Assembly: GCA_944472155.2 (NCBI GenBank)
Contig: OX235279.1
Span: forward strand, 144,246,920-144,310,919
Source of the DNA: Trichobilharzia szidati
Lineage: Eukaryota > Platyhelminthes > Trematoda > Strigeidida > Schistosomatidae
Direction: 5' to 3'
Length of the DNA: 64,000 nt
Positions 1 to 10,864 of this stretch are shown piece by piece (position 1 is the stretch's first letter; every line of letters begins with the position of its first letter). Position numbers and translations under genes: made by a program. The notes below the pieces were generated by a model. That model made no database searches. It was not told the DNA's origin and worked only from the letters and a program-made list of their open reading frames with translations.

Positions 1-924
1 AGAAGATAAAATTATCTTTAACTTTTAAACTTGAAAAAAAGCAAAAAACAAAAAGGAAAGGGAAACTAAGAGATATGCAAAAAATGGTTTGATTTTAAAT
101 GAATTACTTTTTTTTTCTTCTCAAAACTTATTTTTTTAGTCTTAGCCTGATTTCTACTCACTTCAAAAACAACACCACTTTATTTAAATATTAAGGTCAA
201 TGAACACGCAAGCCAGCGCGCATATGCAATCTCTATGTTCTCACACACACACACACACACACAAACACACATGCACAAAAAAGTGACGTAAATCAGACTG
301 TATAATCATAACAGTTGAATAAATCATGCGTGATTTTAAAAAATGGTGGCAAGATTGTGCGAGAAATTAGACGAATGCTGTGTCAGTTTTGATCTTTATT
401 TATTTTTCATTTTAAGGACAGAATTAATGACACAACTTTGGAGATAAATAGGTGGATAAGCAATAATTAAACGCCATTTCGATAATTCAATTGAAAAGCG
501 TGATAGAATACTAGTTAGTGACTGTTATTCAATCCTTATTATGATTGATGAGAGTATCTGAGACGGTAGATTGATCTGGTGAGACTGTGGAGCAGTCGGG
601 TGGGATGGGGTTGTGCTATCAACTGAAAGGAAAACTAACTTGAAGAGCAGCAAATAAACTTGTCTAAATAGTGCTTTCAGTTGTGTTAACTGATTTATTT
701 AAACTTATAATTCCCCACGGTTATTTAGCGACTGAAATGATCAGCATAATTTTAGTGTATGGATTAATCAATTGAACGGATGCCTCGATACTGCCATGGA
801 TTTTAGCTGAATGTTACTTATTTCACGAAGGCTGGTAGTCAAATCAAGGAAGGGAGTTCCATGGTGTTTGAGACTGGTCATCTGGATGCATCAGCATCTC
901 AGTGAGCGACAGTTTTGCAACTGT
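1..924. other. AT-rich non-coding DNA, no gene seen
   Basis: Intronic or downstream DNA of the E1 gene. It holds a short CA microsatellite (about 241-264) and no recognisable coding block on either strand. Confidence 0.5.
241..264. repeat. (CA)n microsatellite
   Basis: About twelve CA units, followed by further imperfect CA-rich sequence. Confidence 0.9.
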
Positions 925-1080
925 ACCCAGTACTCATAGTTTCAGTAGCAGTAGTGTTATTTTTTACCAGAAGGGGTACCTAGCCTCACGTCTAACCTTC
1001 CTTCTTTATCATCTTTACTGACGGCTAAGCGGGGTTTATGAGTGTGTCGGCAGGCAATCAAAAACCCACGTCGCGTTTAT
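925..1080 (-). mobile_element. tRNA-headed SINE, fragment
   Basis: The stretch reading TTTCAGTAGCAGTAGTGTT, then TACCTAGCCTCACG..., is the body of the same minus-oriented SINE seen better at 53589-53818 and 10452-10675. The 3-prime tail and most of the tRNA head are eroded. Confidence 0.55.
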
Positions 1081-1194
1081 GGTTGAATGATTACCAAGAA
1101 TATTCGATGATGAAAAGTACAGTTAACAAAAGGTTGGTTTTCATGAGTTTGTTTGTAGGGATTTGATTCTTTTCAAGTTTGATCACAGATTGAT

Positions 1195-1352
1195 GTCAGT
1201 TAGGGAATTATTGGAAACCAGACGGGAGTACTTGGCAGCTGTTTCGTCCTAGTTTGGGACTCATAGGCAGTACGTACCCATCACCCGGGTTCGTATCCAT
1301 AGCCCTCCGGCTACAAGAAAAGCTTGTAGACCGTTCAGTTACTGGGACCCGG
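1195..1352 (-). mobile_element. Hammerhead SINE (Sm-alpha type), minus copy
   Basis: The reverse complement has the tRNA-like part with a GGTTCG-type B box, then GTACTG, a conserved-core region, GTCCCAAACTAGGAC, GAAACAGCTG and AAGTAC. This is the layout of a minimal hammerhead with stem I GTACTG/CAGTAC. The core CTGATGA reads CTATGA, so cleavage is not expected. It forms an inverted pair with the copy at 1425-1605. Confidence 0.7.
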
Positions 1353-1424
1353 CTCAATGGAATGGAGACATTAGCTGGTGCCGGTCGTGTTAAGATCGCA
1401 AATTGCGAGAAGTTAGAATTCATG

Positions 1425-1605
1425 AGCTTATCTCGGTGGCTGAATAATGGTCGACGAGATTGACTTGCAACCGGAAAGTTCTGGATTCGAAAAACCGTTG
1501 GTGGGTGCGTACTGCTGACTCCCGAATTAGCGGAAGGAAACAGCTGTCAAGTATTCCCTTCTGGTTTCCAATGGTTCTCTAACTGATGTCAATCTGTGAA
1601 CAAGC
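1425..1605 (+). mobile_element. Hammerhead SINE (Sm-alpha type), plus copy
   Basis: Contains CGGTGGCTGAATAATGG (A-box side), TTGCAACCGGAAAGTTCTGG and ATTCGAA (B-box side), GCGTACTGCTGACTCCC, and the shared 3-prime end CCAATGGTTCTCTAACTGAT. The hammerhead core has lost GATGAG. It faces the minus copy 70 bp to its left. Confidence 0.7.
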
Positions 1606-2229
1606 TTGAAAAAGTTGGTTGTTTAAATTTCATTTGTGCTGTGATAGACTGAGTTGAGTAATTCACCTTATTGTCATTGTACTGAAGAGTGGTCAATAGC
1701 AGAAAAATAATCCTGATGCATTTACTGTTTCAACTATTTCTTAGAAAACCATAAGATTTACATTTGTTTTTTTCTTCTCCCAATCGATTCACGTTGTTAT
1801 CGCCCACCTGTTCCAACGTTCTTCACTCACCGCTAATTTTTGTCAGTTTTACTGTAAAACAGTGTCAAAGTGAAACGATAACTGGAATATAACAAACCAG
1901 CTGATTCAGTTGCTTAATCGGAGAAAAAAAAACAACCATTTGAGACTCTGAATCATGCTCATACCTTTCAAGACTTTAGACAGCTAGATTACACCATTTA
2001 TCTTCATAAAACAAATGTAAACTATAAACAAGCAGATGGCTAATTTATATTTACAGCTGGTGAGTGATGAATGCAGGTGGACTGAAAATCTGTGTCACGC
2101 CAGCAACAGACTTGGATCTCGTAGCCGAACTGTGAGTACAGTGCCCAACTAGTAATTCGGACACCGCTGTTTAGAGTTTCGCTGCAATTCAGACTTCCAT
2201 TTCACCCTCAATTATCACGAACCCTTATT
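1606..2229. other. Non-coding, nothing recognised
   Basis: AT-rich sequence with a short TTA run near 2226-2246. No exon-like block found. Confidence 0.5.
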
Positions 2230-3610
2230 ATTATTATTATTAACGATGATAATGATTCGCTTTACTCCAAAACAGTGCTTACGTTACAGCCTGAAATTCT
2301 ACGCATTCGACAGAATATTGCATCTAATTTACTCAACAAAATCAAAAGCAAACACTATATATCAGGGTATAGGTAACGAAAATTGATAATAGTGACTTTT
2401 CGGCATTAGCAGTAACAATAAAGTCACAATGTACAAAAGTGTGAAGTAATAATACCAGTAATGATAATATTGGTAATAACTAGAATTATAAGATAACTGA
2501 AATAGTGTAACCGTAAATTACAGATAGGAGAAGATAAAAGAGCCACTTATTTTGCTAATTGCATGGCAAGTTATAGGTTTCACGCTTAACACTATCTCTA
2601 TCGCATAAAAAGCTGGCGGGGAAAATAGGGTATCATTGAGTTTCTGTGCTTCCTTGTGTGGACGAGCATGTAATCTTTTATGATGGTTTTTAGTCCTATC
2701 TGATGAAACACAAGCGTAGAGTTGTGAATAGAGAGAAAGCTGAGGGCCATACAGTGTGGATTTAGACCATTTCTCACATGAGTTGTCCAGGTGTCTATCG
2801 ACCATAGCAGTAGCAAGCTGATTTAGTGAAATACCACTTGCCCTATTGACAACCATTTTAATACCATTCGCAGTGTGACACAGTCCTCTTCGAGGAAAGA
2901 CTAAGTTGGAGCAGTAAAGTACAATAGGTAAAACGTAAGAGTTAACAGATTGTAAAAGTAAAGGATGAGTGATTCTTGATTGTCTTAACTTTTTAATGTA
3001 GAAGATTAGACGGGGCATTTTCTTAGAAATCGACAAGATAAGGGATGATGAAGAAAGGTTACACGATAGAACTATTCCAAAGTATCTCATGCTTGACTTG
3101 GTTTCTGTTTCAGTTCCCTCCATGCCACAAGCATCATGTGAAAGAACCAGTTTGTGTAGATCACGTTTACGCCTGAAGGTGGAGTCAGTTGTATGACAAT
3201 TGGAGAGATTTAACGTAAAACCATTTAGATTAGACCGCTGGCTTATTTCCAACAAAAGCTATTAAGTTTGAAACAGTCAGATCATCAGTGTATTTAACGA
3301 AGTTGATTTCCTCCGAAAGAGGCAAGTCACGTAAGAAAAAAAAAAGAAGATGAGAGAGAACACCACCTTGAGGGACACCAGTTTCAGTAAGCAAGGCAGA
3401 GGAAGATTTGCCTTTATACACAGTATCCTGGATTCTGTTCAACAAATAAGAATACAACCAAGTCGCAGCTCAATACTCGGTTTGTGTCAAGGAAAGCTTA
3501 TTTAACAAAAGATATCTGGATACAGAGTCAAAAAAGGATGTGTGGTCAAGGAAGGTACAGCCATAACAGTCTGCCAACCCAAGACTATCTCAGATATCCT
3601 CGATTTTCAC
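2230..3610 (-). mobile_element. CR1/Jockey-group LINE, degraded 3-prime part
   Basis: Parallel to the better copy at 47840-49330. Reverse transcriptase blocks are recognisable: GVPQGGVLSHLLF and FVKYTDDLTVS (usual YADD changed to YTDD), then the thumb and C-terminal part. The two frames 3457-3230 and 3255-2518 show a frameshift and a deletion of about 30 codons relative to the other copy. Further upstream, CTFLDHTSFFDSVSRYLLL (about 3590-3500) is the motif A region. Plus-strand short ORFs here are shadows. Confidence 0.85.
2518..3457 (-). pseudogene. Broken LINE reverse transcriptase
   Basis: Two overlapping minus frames together cover motif B (GVPQG), motif C (YTDD) and the region TKSSMRYFGIVLSCNLSSS through RLIFYIKKLRQSRITHPLLL. 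Compared with the 48187-49155 copy it has a frameshift near 3250, a loss after the YTDD motif, and a scrambled segment near VFPRRGLCHTANG. Non-functional. Confidence 0.8.
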
Positions 3611-3687
3611 ATCGCCTACCAAGGCTGCATACACTGCTAGACTACGAAAGTAATAAATTAAATGAAAACTTACATTTATAACTATGA

Positions 3688-3925
3688 GTCGGTAGTTTAG
3701 TGGTAGAATTCCCGCCAACCACTCATTAATGATCCAGGTTCGATCCTTGCCAATGCACTGCTAAACCATGCCTAGTTTACCAGCAGGCAGTATCTCCAGA
3801 AAGGATAGAAGGTCAGAAGTGAAGCTAGGAACATCAACCCGCAAAAATGTCACTACCGCTACCGAAACTCCAAAACTGGAAGCCTAATGTTCCACTCGAA
3901 ATGTAAGAAGTAGTGACAAGTGTAA
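3688..3925 (+). mobile_element. tRNA-headed SINE with RTE-like tail
   Basis: The head reads GTAGTTTAGTGGTAGAATT (A box, tRNA-Gly-like) and CAGGTTCGATCC (B box), about 72 nt like a tRNA. The body carries CACTACCGCTACCGAAACT, and the tail reads AATGTTCCACTCGAA, close to the 3-prime tail of the RTE copies (GTTCCACTCGGAA). A Pol III transcript mobilised by the RTE machinery is the natural reading. Confidence 0.75.
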
Positions 3926-4039
3926 GTATGTTTATAGCTAAAAAGGCATTGTTTTAATTACTCGCATTGATGACTGTTAGACTACGGGCCACATTTATTT
4001 GGTGTGAATATAATACAATATAATAATAACAATAATGCT

Positions 4040-4135
4040 CAGCCGCCAAGGTTGAAGTAAGAGGAGAAGGATTCAAACCTGGGACCGGCTGGCTGAAAGT
4101 AGTTGAGTACTTTAACTAATGAGCCACAACTCCAC
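4040..4135 (-). repeat. tRNA-like SINE head, isolated
   Basis: The reverse complement reads GGCTCATTAGTTAAAG (A-box-like) and CAGGTTTGAATCC (B-box-like) at tRNA spacing, with weak end pairing (GGAG/CTCC). No body or tail is recognisable, so a decayed SINE head is more likely than a tRNA gene. Confidence 0.45.
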
Positions 4136-4139
4136 AAAC

Positions 4140-4837
4140 TTGATGATTAGAAATAATAATTATAATAATACTGAGAGTTCAACTTTTATATTCTGTTTTT
4201 GTGTTTGTTTTATATAAACCATTATGCAAACATATCTTGAATTAACATTCCAGCTTAATAAAACAGTAGAGCCTTCAGTCTGAAGTAATATTTCTTGATG
4301 TATGCGTAAAAACGATAAGGTAACGTCTTTAGTCAGCGAGATAACTATTCAGACCAGGAAGGAAAACAACTAAGGCCCAGGAGATCGTTGGCTCCGATCT
4401 AATATGAAGACTGATCGCTACTATAGATCATATCCGATAAGCTTATTCATCTTTTAGTTGATATGTTTACATTTAAAGTTGAGCTAACAAAACAACGAAT
4501 CGACTTATGTGGTTAGCAGAAGTTAATAAGCAGGATGAACTGCTTCGCTGCACATTTTCTCCTGATTAGAATAAATCACTGCGGTGTATCTATGACCTTG
4601 AAGAGATGAATGCTCTCTTCATGATTTGAACTGTTCCTTTTGTCTTTCAATATTCATGTTGGAGGTGGATTACGCATTCAAGTGAACACTGAGTAACTCT
4701 TTTCATAAACGCTAAGCATATTAAATTACAACGGACAATACCCCACAAGTGGGGAACAGATTAAAATCAAAAATATTGAAATTAGACGGTCAGTATTAAT
4801 AAATCAGGCTTTAGTGACATAGCAAACACGGATGTGA
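4140..4837. other. Non-coding, nothing recognised
   Basis: AT-rich DNA; no coding block or known repeat boundary seen. Confidence 0.45.
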
Positions 4838-5572
4838 AGAAGATAACCAACCAACCAACCAACTAACAACAACAACAAACACCAATAACAACCAACAGAA
4901 GAAATTTGAAAGAGATCACTCACTTCACTTATGTAGGCACCATCGTCTCAACTGCAGGCACACCGGACAGACGTTAAATCACGTCAGGGTCGGAAAGGCA
5001 AGACAGACATTCATCACTCTGAAATCACTTCGGAAATCTTCTGCACTCCGCTGCAGCATAAACAACAAAATTCAGATTTTCAACACCAATGTTAGGTCAG
5101 TCAGTCAATCACTGTTTCTATACGAGTCAGAAATGTGTCGCCAGCGTCACGAATGGCATTTACAATAGTTAGGTGCATAATTTTATCAACATCTGCATTC
5201 TCTGGCTCCATACTCATGACCCAGTGGTCGGTCAAAAAGGATTAGCAGGAAGAAACTCTGGGAACGAACCAATAAAGAACATACTGCTCAGCAAATATGT
5301 AGAGGAAAGTGGAGATGGATTGGACACACGCCGAGGAGACCGTTGGGGTGTCGTCTTGTTTCAGACCATCGCTCAAGTGGAAGCACCCAAATGGGGAACG
5401 ACAAGTCGGGTGTGTCTGAAGGCAATATGGAGGAGATCGTGTGAGGAGGAGATGAGAGATTACGGTCAATCGTGAGGCCAATTGAAGAGGACTACAGAGA
5501 ACAGGACAAATTAGAAACATGCTGTGGAAGTTCTACGCTCCACTCAGAATTCAAGGGAATAGTAATAATAAC
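4838..5572 (+). mobile_element. RTE-type LINE, family 1, 3-prime fragment
   Basis: Reads HFTYVGTIVSTAGTP-like peptide in broken frames, then the WERTNQ and RWRWIGHTPRRP(L) segments typical of RTE C-termini, and ends CTCCACTCAGAATTCAAGGG plus TAATAATAA. Frames are interrupted by several indels. Confidence 0.8.
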
Positions 5573-5639
5573 AAAACAAACACTTATAGTATTCATCTTT
5601 TTTCCAAAAATATTTTTTAGAGGAGTTTTTGATTAATTT

Positions 5640-5835
5640 CTTCATTCCAAATCAATGCTAGTTAGAGAAGTATTGAATACCAAACAAGTAGCAGTGGAAA
5701 GCTGTTTCATCCTAGTTGAGAACTGCCATCAACAGTGCACAACAACTAACTTCATCAAAAGCCAAACGCAACACCTTCAGGTTACAAGATGAGAAACATC
5801 ACCATTCAGTTAGAAACTAATTGTCCGAGTTGCGT
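5640..5835 (-). mobile_element. Hammerhead SINE, degenerate minus copy
   Basis: GTTAGAGAAGTATTGAATACC and AGCTGTTTCATCCTAGTTGA match the reverse complement of the SINE 3-prime end and hammerhead GAAACAGCT/stem II; CTTCAGGTTACAAG matches its tRNA-like part. The hammerhead core is destroyed. Confidence 0.6.
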
Positions 5836-6084
5836 ATAATGGCAAATACTTGCTGATGAAATTACATGGCAGTGCGATAAGAAAAATCATAAATTGATAG
5901 TGGGTTACTGAGTTCAATGAAATTAGCTTTGTAGTAAGCGTGCGGTTGTGGTTCATCAGTTTAAACACTCAAGTTACATCCTGAGTAGAGTCTGGAGCTA
6001 GTAGTCAGTATTACCCAACCTCTCATAATGTAAGTGTAGCTCACAGCCTGATACACGAAACACATATTCAAGGCAACTGAGTTT

Positions 6085-6215
6085 AAAGCAGTATCCTGGC
6101 CTCTGTGAATCCTATCCCTGGAAGTGGGTTGCGTACTGCTGAAGCGCCTGAAAAAGCAGGATGAGAAGGCTTGTCAGCGTGTCCCCTGATTTTTAATTAT
6201 TTCTCTAATCGGTCG
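6085..6215 (+). mobile_element. Hammerhead SINE, degenerate plus copy
   Basis: TCCTGGCCTCTGTGAATCC, then GGGTTGCGTACTGCTGAAG and TTCTCTAATCGGTCG follow the SINE order. It faces the minus copy at 5640-5835. Confidence 0.45.
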
Positions 6216-7289
6216 TAAATGGCCCTTAGAGAAGACTATACACCCAGTACTGTAATAAATCCATCAAACTAGATGACGTTAAGAGGAAACCATAAATTCT
6301 AATCATTATCAAGATATAATAAAACTGTTTGTGTATGCATATGTACACATAAACTTCATAAATCCCCCTTTCTTTCTTTATGTTTCTCTTCTCTCCTTAA
6401 AGACAAACTTTTCGTTTAATTAATTAAAGAGAGGAAGAATCACATAGGCGAAAAGACTATTTAAAATGAATTAATCTCATTTTATGTCTACAAGGCATAT
6501 TGATCATTAAAATCTTGTCTTTATTTAGGCAAAATTAAAATTCAGCGGTTGGAAGGTTTAACATTTAAACAAGAGAAGGGGAGAAAGAAAGAAATCTGGA
6601 AGAGGTGGTGCTGTATTCAACAGACTTATTACATATAAAGTCCAGCAAAACATACGCATACGTATGCATCGTAGATAACAAATGCAATCACCAAGGCTAT
6701 GAGAAAAATGAACAGAATGGTGGACTATCCTTATTATTTCCTCGGGTTCATCTCCACGATGCCACTCTAGGCTTCACAGATCTAACCTGTCACTTCCCAT
6801 TCATATTTGTTGAACAATAGGTTCTTGATTCATTTGTTTCCAGTTTCTTGTTGCTAATCCTTACTGATCGACCATCTGATCATCAGTATGGAACGAATGG
6901 TGGATTAGATGCGTGTGTGTGTGTGTGAATATGTATAAGTGTGTGTGTGTGTGTTTCTAATTCATTATTCTTATACACTTCACTTTAAAATCGCGGAAAT
7001 ATGAGCAACTAAGTAGTATGCATCCTCCTCCTCCTCACCATCAGCAATCACACAATACACCTGACTTATCTCCAAGTTCATGTATATTTTGATGCAATTG
7101 CATTCTCTGAACTCAATAATTCAACTGTGAAGCTTTCAGTGTCCATCTAGGCAATACTATTAAGCGCAAACATCTATATGAAGTGAACTTATCGCAATTT
7201 TTCTAGAGTGTGCAAACCCAATAACAATCGAAATCATTCATCCAAAGTATAATTTTTCTCTATCATTGTTAAGTGAATTTATGTTTGAA
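6216..7289. other. Non-coding; TG microsatellite
   Basis: AT-rich DNA with an imperfect (TG)n tract at about 6909-6955. No gene seen. Confidence 0.5.
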
Positions 7290-7990
7290 CTGAAGTGAAT
7301 TGAACTGAACTGAATTTTCGACATAAAACCGTGCACAAAAGTGCAACAGTTCACACACACACACACATACAAAAGTAGAGAAAAATGATAATTTAATGGA
7401 TTTCTATGAACGAATGCATTTGCGTCACTGAGCCACATCACCCACTGTGTCTATAGTTATTAGCTCTTAGTGTCTCGATGACTTCAGTCAAAACAGTCCA
7501 AGTCTCCCTATTTTCCAAATTTTATTTCTTTGGGTTCCTAGTTGAAAATAAGACTCGAAGCATCAAGTCTGTAAGTTTCAGCAGCAGTTGTGTTTTTACG
7601 CTCAGCCTTTTATCCTTCCAAGGCATACTACCGGCTAGGTGACGGGTTTAGAAGTGCATCAGTCGGGAATCGAATCTGGATCACGCACGTGGCCAAACAG
7701 AGGGGGTGGTATTCTACCTCTGAGCCATTGACGCACGAAGTGTTATCCATTAGGCCATAAGGAGGCCTCCTTATGTGAATCAACAGTGAAACACTTCACG
7801 GATAGATTTCATGCTTTCGCTCTAACCACAGCCGCCCAACTCTTTCGCAGCCTAATCCAATGTCTACCAACATCTCTAGATGATGTAGGCGATGACTTTG
7901 CATGCTACAAAACTAGATTGTTTCACTTTCCTCTCCTTTATTTAACACAGTTTAATTGCAAAATATATATTTTTTTTCAAAAGAAGACTT
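7290..7990 (-). mobile_element. RTE-type LINE, family 2, minus fragment interrupted by a SINE
   Basis: TGCACAAAAGTGCAACAGTTC, CCCACTGTGTCTATAG and CATGCTTTCGCTCTAACCAC follow the minus-strand order of the copy at 21220-22030 (non-coding tail, then C-terminal codons). A tRNA-headed SINE splits it at 7568-7735. Confidence 0.6.
7568..7735 (-). mobile_element. tRNA-headed SINE, minus copy
   Basis: Reverse complement: TCAATGGCTCAGAGGTAGAA (A-box side) and CCAGATTCGATTCCCGAC (B-box side), then the shared SINE body GCTGAAACTT. Inserted in the RTE fragment. Confidence 0.65.
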
Positions 7991-8419
7991 TCCCCTTCAC
8001 CGTCTTTGCCAAATATTAAAAAAAAGAGGAAATTTCTGCAATTTGATAAAAAGAAAAGGTGCACTGTAAGGTATGCATGTGGTGGTTAGACATGGAATGA
8101 CTTTTTCTTCTTTTTCACTACCGATCGATATCTCATGGCCGTTTATTTGGTCACTTACTAAGTCAGTTAGTTACTTACATCAATGAAAAATCTACTGGCT
8201 AACAACAATTTCATTTGGAGAAATTGTTTCTGCAAAAAGTATATTCTATTTAGTAAAGAGAGAACAAACACAAATATTTACAAATGTTTAAAAAAAATTG
8301 TTTAGTTTATTTTTGCTGTTGTTGTACTTCTTTTGTGACTGCTTTGGACATACACGTATGCGTTTGCGTGTGTGTGTTCAGTCGACTGATATGGTATTTG
8401 GATGTTCTATTTGAGATGG

Positions 8420-8970
8420 ATTGAACAATTAGATTTTAGGGGAAGTATGGATTTAGCCACAGACTCAATGATTATAGTTAGGTCACCACTGAGGTTAGGT
8501 AGATGAGGCAAGTCCATTGAGATGGCCAGGACACGTGTTACGCACACAAAAACCACCGGCTCCCACGTCGACCAATGTTCGCCGACATAGCGTTAGTTTG
8601 AAAAAGAGTTAGGTATAGTCACACTAAAGTCCGTTATAAATCCATGACGTGTTTGACTGTTAGTTTGAGCTAAGCAGCGAGATGTCAGTTACCTGGTTGA
8701 CTGGTGTCTTAGAGATGTTAAAAACTCATGACTTGAGACTGTTGATAACATGGCACAGGTGCATTCACACTCATTTTGAATTCCTCCATGAATTAAATTC
8801 TCAGTATTTTTTAGGTGATTATTCATTCTCGTGCAGAAAGTTAGTTTGCATTTTTTTTTCTTTTCACAATCTTTGTGTTAGCTTTTCTATCAAGTGTACC
8901 AAATTTGAATTCCTGAAGTTTTGTGCAAAGTTTTACGTTGACAACTCAGCCAGTCAGTCAGTAGTTAGTG
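8420..8970 (+). mobile_element. RTE-type LINE, family 2, plus 3-prime fragment
   Basis: The segment GAGATGGCCAGGACACGTGTTACG codes the RWPGHVL equivalent of RWLGHVLRM; the end GAAGTTTTGTGCAAAGTTTTACGTTGACAA matches the terminal GGTGCCAAGTTCTATGTTGAA of the copy at 44150-45030. Frames are broken. Confidence 0.6.
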
Positions 8971-9439
8971 TGAGGAAAGACAACCAACCGCCTACAAAGG
9001 ATACTGGTTAGTGGTGACGCTATCTAATGATTTGGTTGAATTAACAATCCATCGGCTAGTGGGATTCAACACCAATCAACGACCAGTTATTAATGTGCTT
9101 GTATATCTCTTGATCTGCAGTTCTTGGGCTTACACACACCAACGAACAGTTTCAGTGCAGAACGAATAGAATCCTTCTTAATTGATATAGAAGCTAACCA
9201 CTGTGTGCATGCATTCCAGAAGGATAATACGTTTACACAAAGAGAAATAAAAGACAACTGGTAAAAATATACTGAGTCAGAAAAATAAATGACACCAGAG
9301 ATGAGGATTAGTTAGAAAAAAAGTAATAGGTATTATCATAAACTAATTTTCCCGGGTAGAGGTGCTAGCTCCACGCCCAACATTCGCTCTTTTTTCCCGG
9401 GCGAAAGACAGGCTAGGAAACTAGAGAACTAGTAAACTG

Positions 9440-9792
9440 GGCAAGGTTAGGGTTATGTCAAAAAAATTCAAGGACCTAGCGGTGAAAACCAAAAAACCAA
9501 AAAGAAGAGGCTGGCAGCAAACACAGGGCTTCAAGTGAACATAGAGATGACACAGGGGATGAAGATACTCAACTGACCAACAATAACAAGCACCGTTCAA
9601 CATTAACGGAAGAAATTTGATAGAGGTCACTTATCTAGGAAGCATCGTTTCAACTACAGGCACTCTGAACAGATGACGATATCAAAAAAAAAGCTTATAG
9701 GCAATCACGGGGCCAGATGAAGAGAACAGGACGAAATGGAGATGTTCTCTTGAAGTCGTATGCTCCAATTGGAACTCAACGAATAATAATAA
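9440..9792 (+). mobile_element. RTE-type LINE, family 1, internally deleted
   Basis: Starts at the [16 protein letters not shown] region shared with 16130-16200, includes the [18 protein letters not shown] segment, then jumps to the last about 90 bp and ends CTCCAATTGGAACTCAACG plus AATAATAATAAT. The internal deletion removes roughly 450 bp relative to the copy at 15950. Confidence 0.75.
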
Positions 9793-10451
9793 TTACCACA
9801 TTCACGTGAATTAAAACAATAAAAGGTGTTTATTGAACATTTTAACAAAATCTCAAGGTGACACATAACCAACATGTGATTGATATGTTAATACAGAAAA
9901 AAAAATAACATGACACTAAAATACGTAAATAAATGCGAACACTGTTTATAGTATAAAATTAATGATTTAATTAGATATATATGGCCTGAAATTTAAGTGA
10001 AATATCCGTGTCTCTTAGTTGACTTCTACATTGGGTACAAGTGTTACACACTGGTTTGGCTTTATTCAGCCTAGCTATACACAGTTGTCTCAAGTTTAAA
10101 CACATGTGTTGATGGATGGTTGAAGGTAGTCGACAGGAAATCTTAGACTACGGTGCCACGCTTGTAAGCACTCATCGGTAAAATGTATGTAGCTGCAACT
10201 TGGAAAGAACTGATGTCAAACCCATGTCACAGTCAAAGACAATTAATTACCAATGAGCTATTCTTGTTCCCAATGGACCTCTTGAAAGACGACGGTAATG
10301 GATACATTTATCGGTCATTGGGGAGAAGCCAATTTTATGTGCCTAGTCTTTAGTGTTAGCGAAAGGTAATCATAAAGCCAGTTGACCAGCTTCCGAAAAT
10401 AAGCATTTAACGTAGGTCCAGAGCTTCCCGCTGGTTACTTACACTTTATTT
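9793..10451. other. Non-coding, nothing recognised
   Basis: AT-rich DNA between the RTE fragment and a SINE; possible decayed repeat near 10010-10330 not assignable. Confidence 0.4.
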
Positions 10452-10675
10452 TTGCATTCCTTTGCGTTCCGAGTGGAACATAGGGTTTCAAGTATTGATT
10501 TTTGGAATTTTCAGTAGCAGTGGTGCTTTTTTATGCGGTAGGACTACTAGCCTTGTGCCTGACTTTCCCTTTTTACCAAGCTTACCAAAAGATGAGCAAG
10601 GTTTACTAGTGTGTCGACTGGGAATCGAGTCCCAAACTACGAGCGTGGTTAGAGGGCTGGACCACTGACGAACGT
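10452..10675 (-). mobile_element. tRNA-headed SINE with RTE-like tail, minus copy
   Basis: The left end reads TTGCGTTCCGAGTGGAACAT, the reverse complement of the RTE/SINE shared tail; then the body TTCAGTAGCAGTGGTG; the right end is the tRNA head (reverse complement of GGGAATCGAGTCCCA and GGTTAGAGGGCTGGACCACT). Lies 126 bp downstream of E1 exon M. Confidence 0.75.
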
Positions 10676-10800
10676 TTAAACATTTGGCTAGTACAGTCAT
10701 ACATTTACATGCACGCATACACATACACATATAGAGAATAATTTTAAGATGAAAATTTTACTGTTATATAATTCTAAAAGAAGTATACTAGAAAACTTAC

Positions 10801-10864
10801 AGAGGATCTGCTGGTGAAAATTCTACAGGTTTCGGTGGTCGTTTAGGGAATTGCCAAAAAGGTG
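10801..10864 (-). CDS. UBA6: E1 exon M (last exon seen)
   Basis: A 64-bp exon, acceptor TTTTAG, donor GTAAGT. Two bases finish the Thr codon, then [20 protein letters not shown] and two bases of Leu, matching FWQSPKRPPSPIKFDLNEPL. The next exon (LHLSF... region) was not found in the remaining 10.8 kb; it may lie beyond position 1 or be too short to recognise by eye. Confidence 0.88.

Noticed and set aside
243..263. CRISPR-like or tandem array
   Set aside because: Only simple CA, TG and TA microsatellites occur; no spaced repeats, and the genome is eukaryotic.
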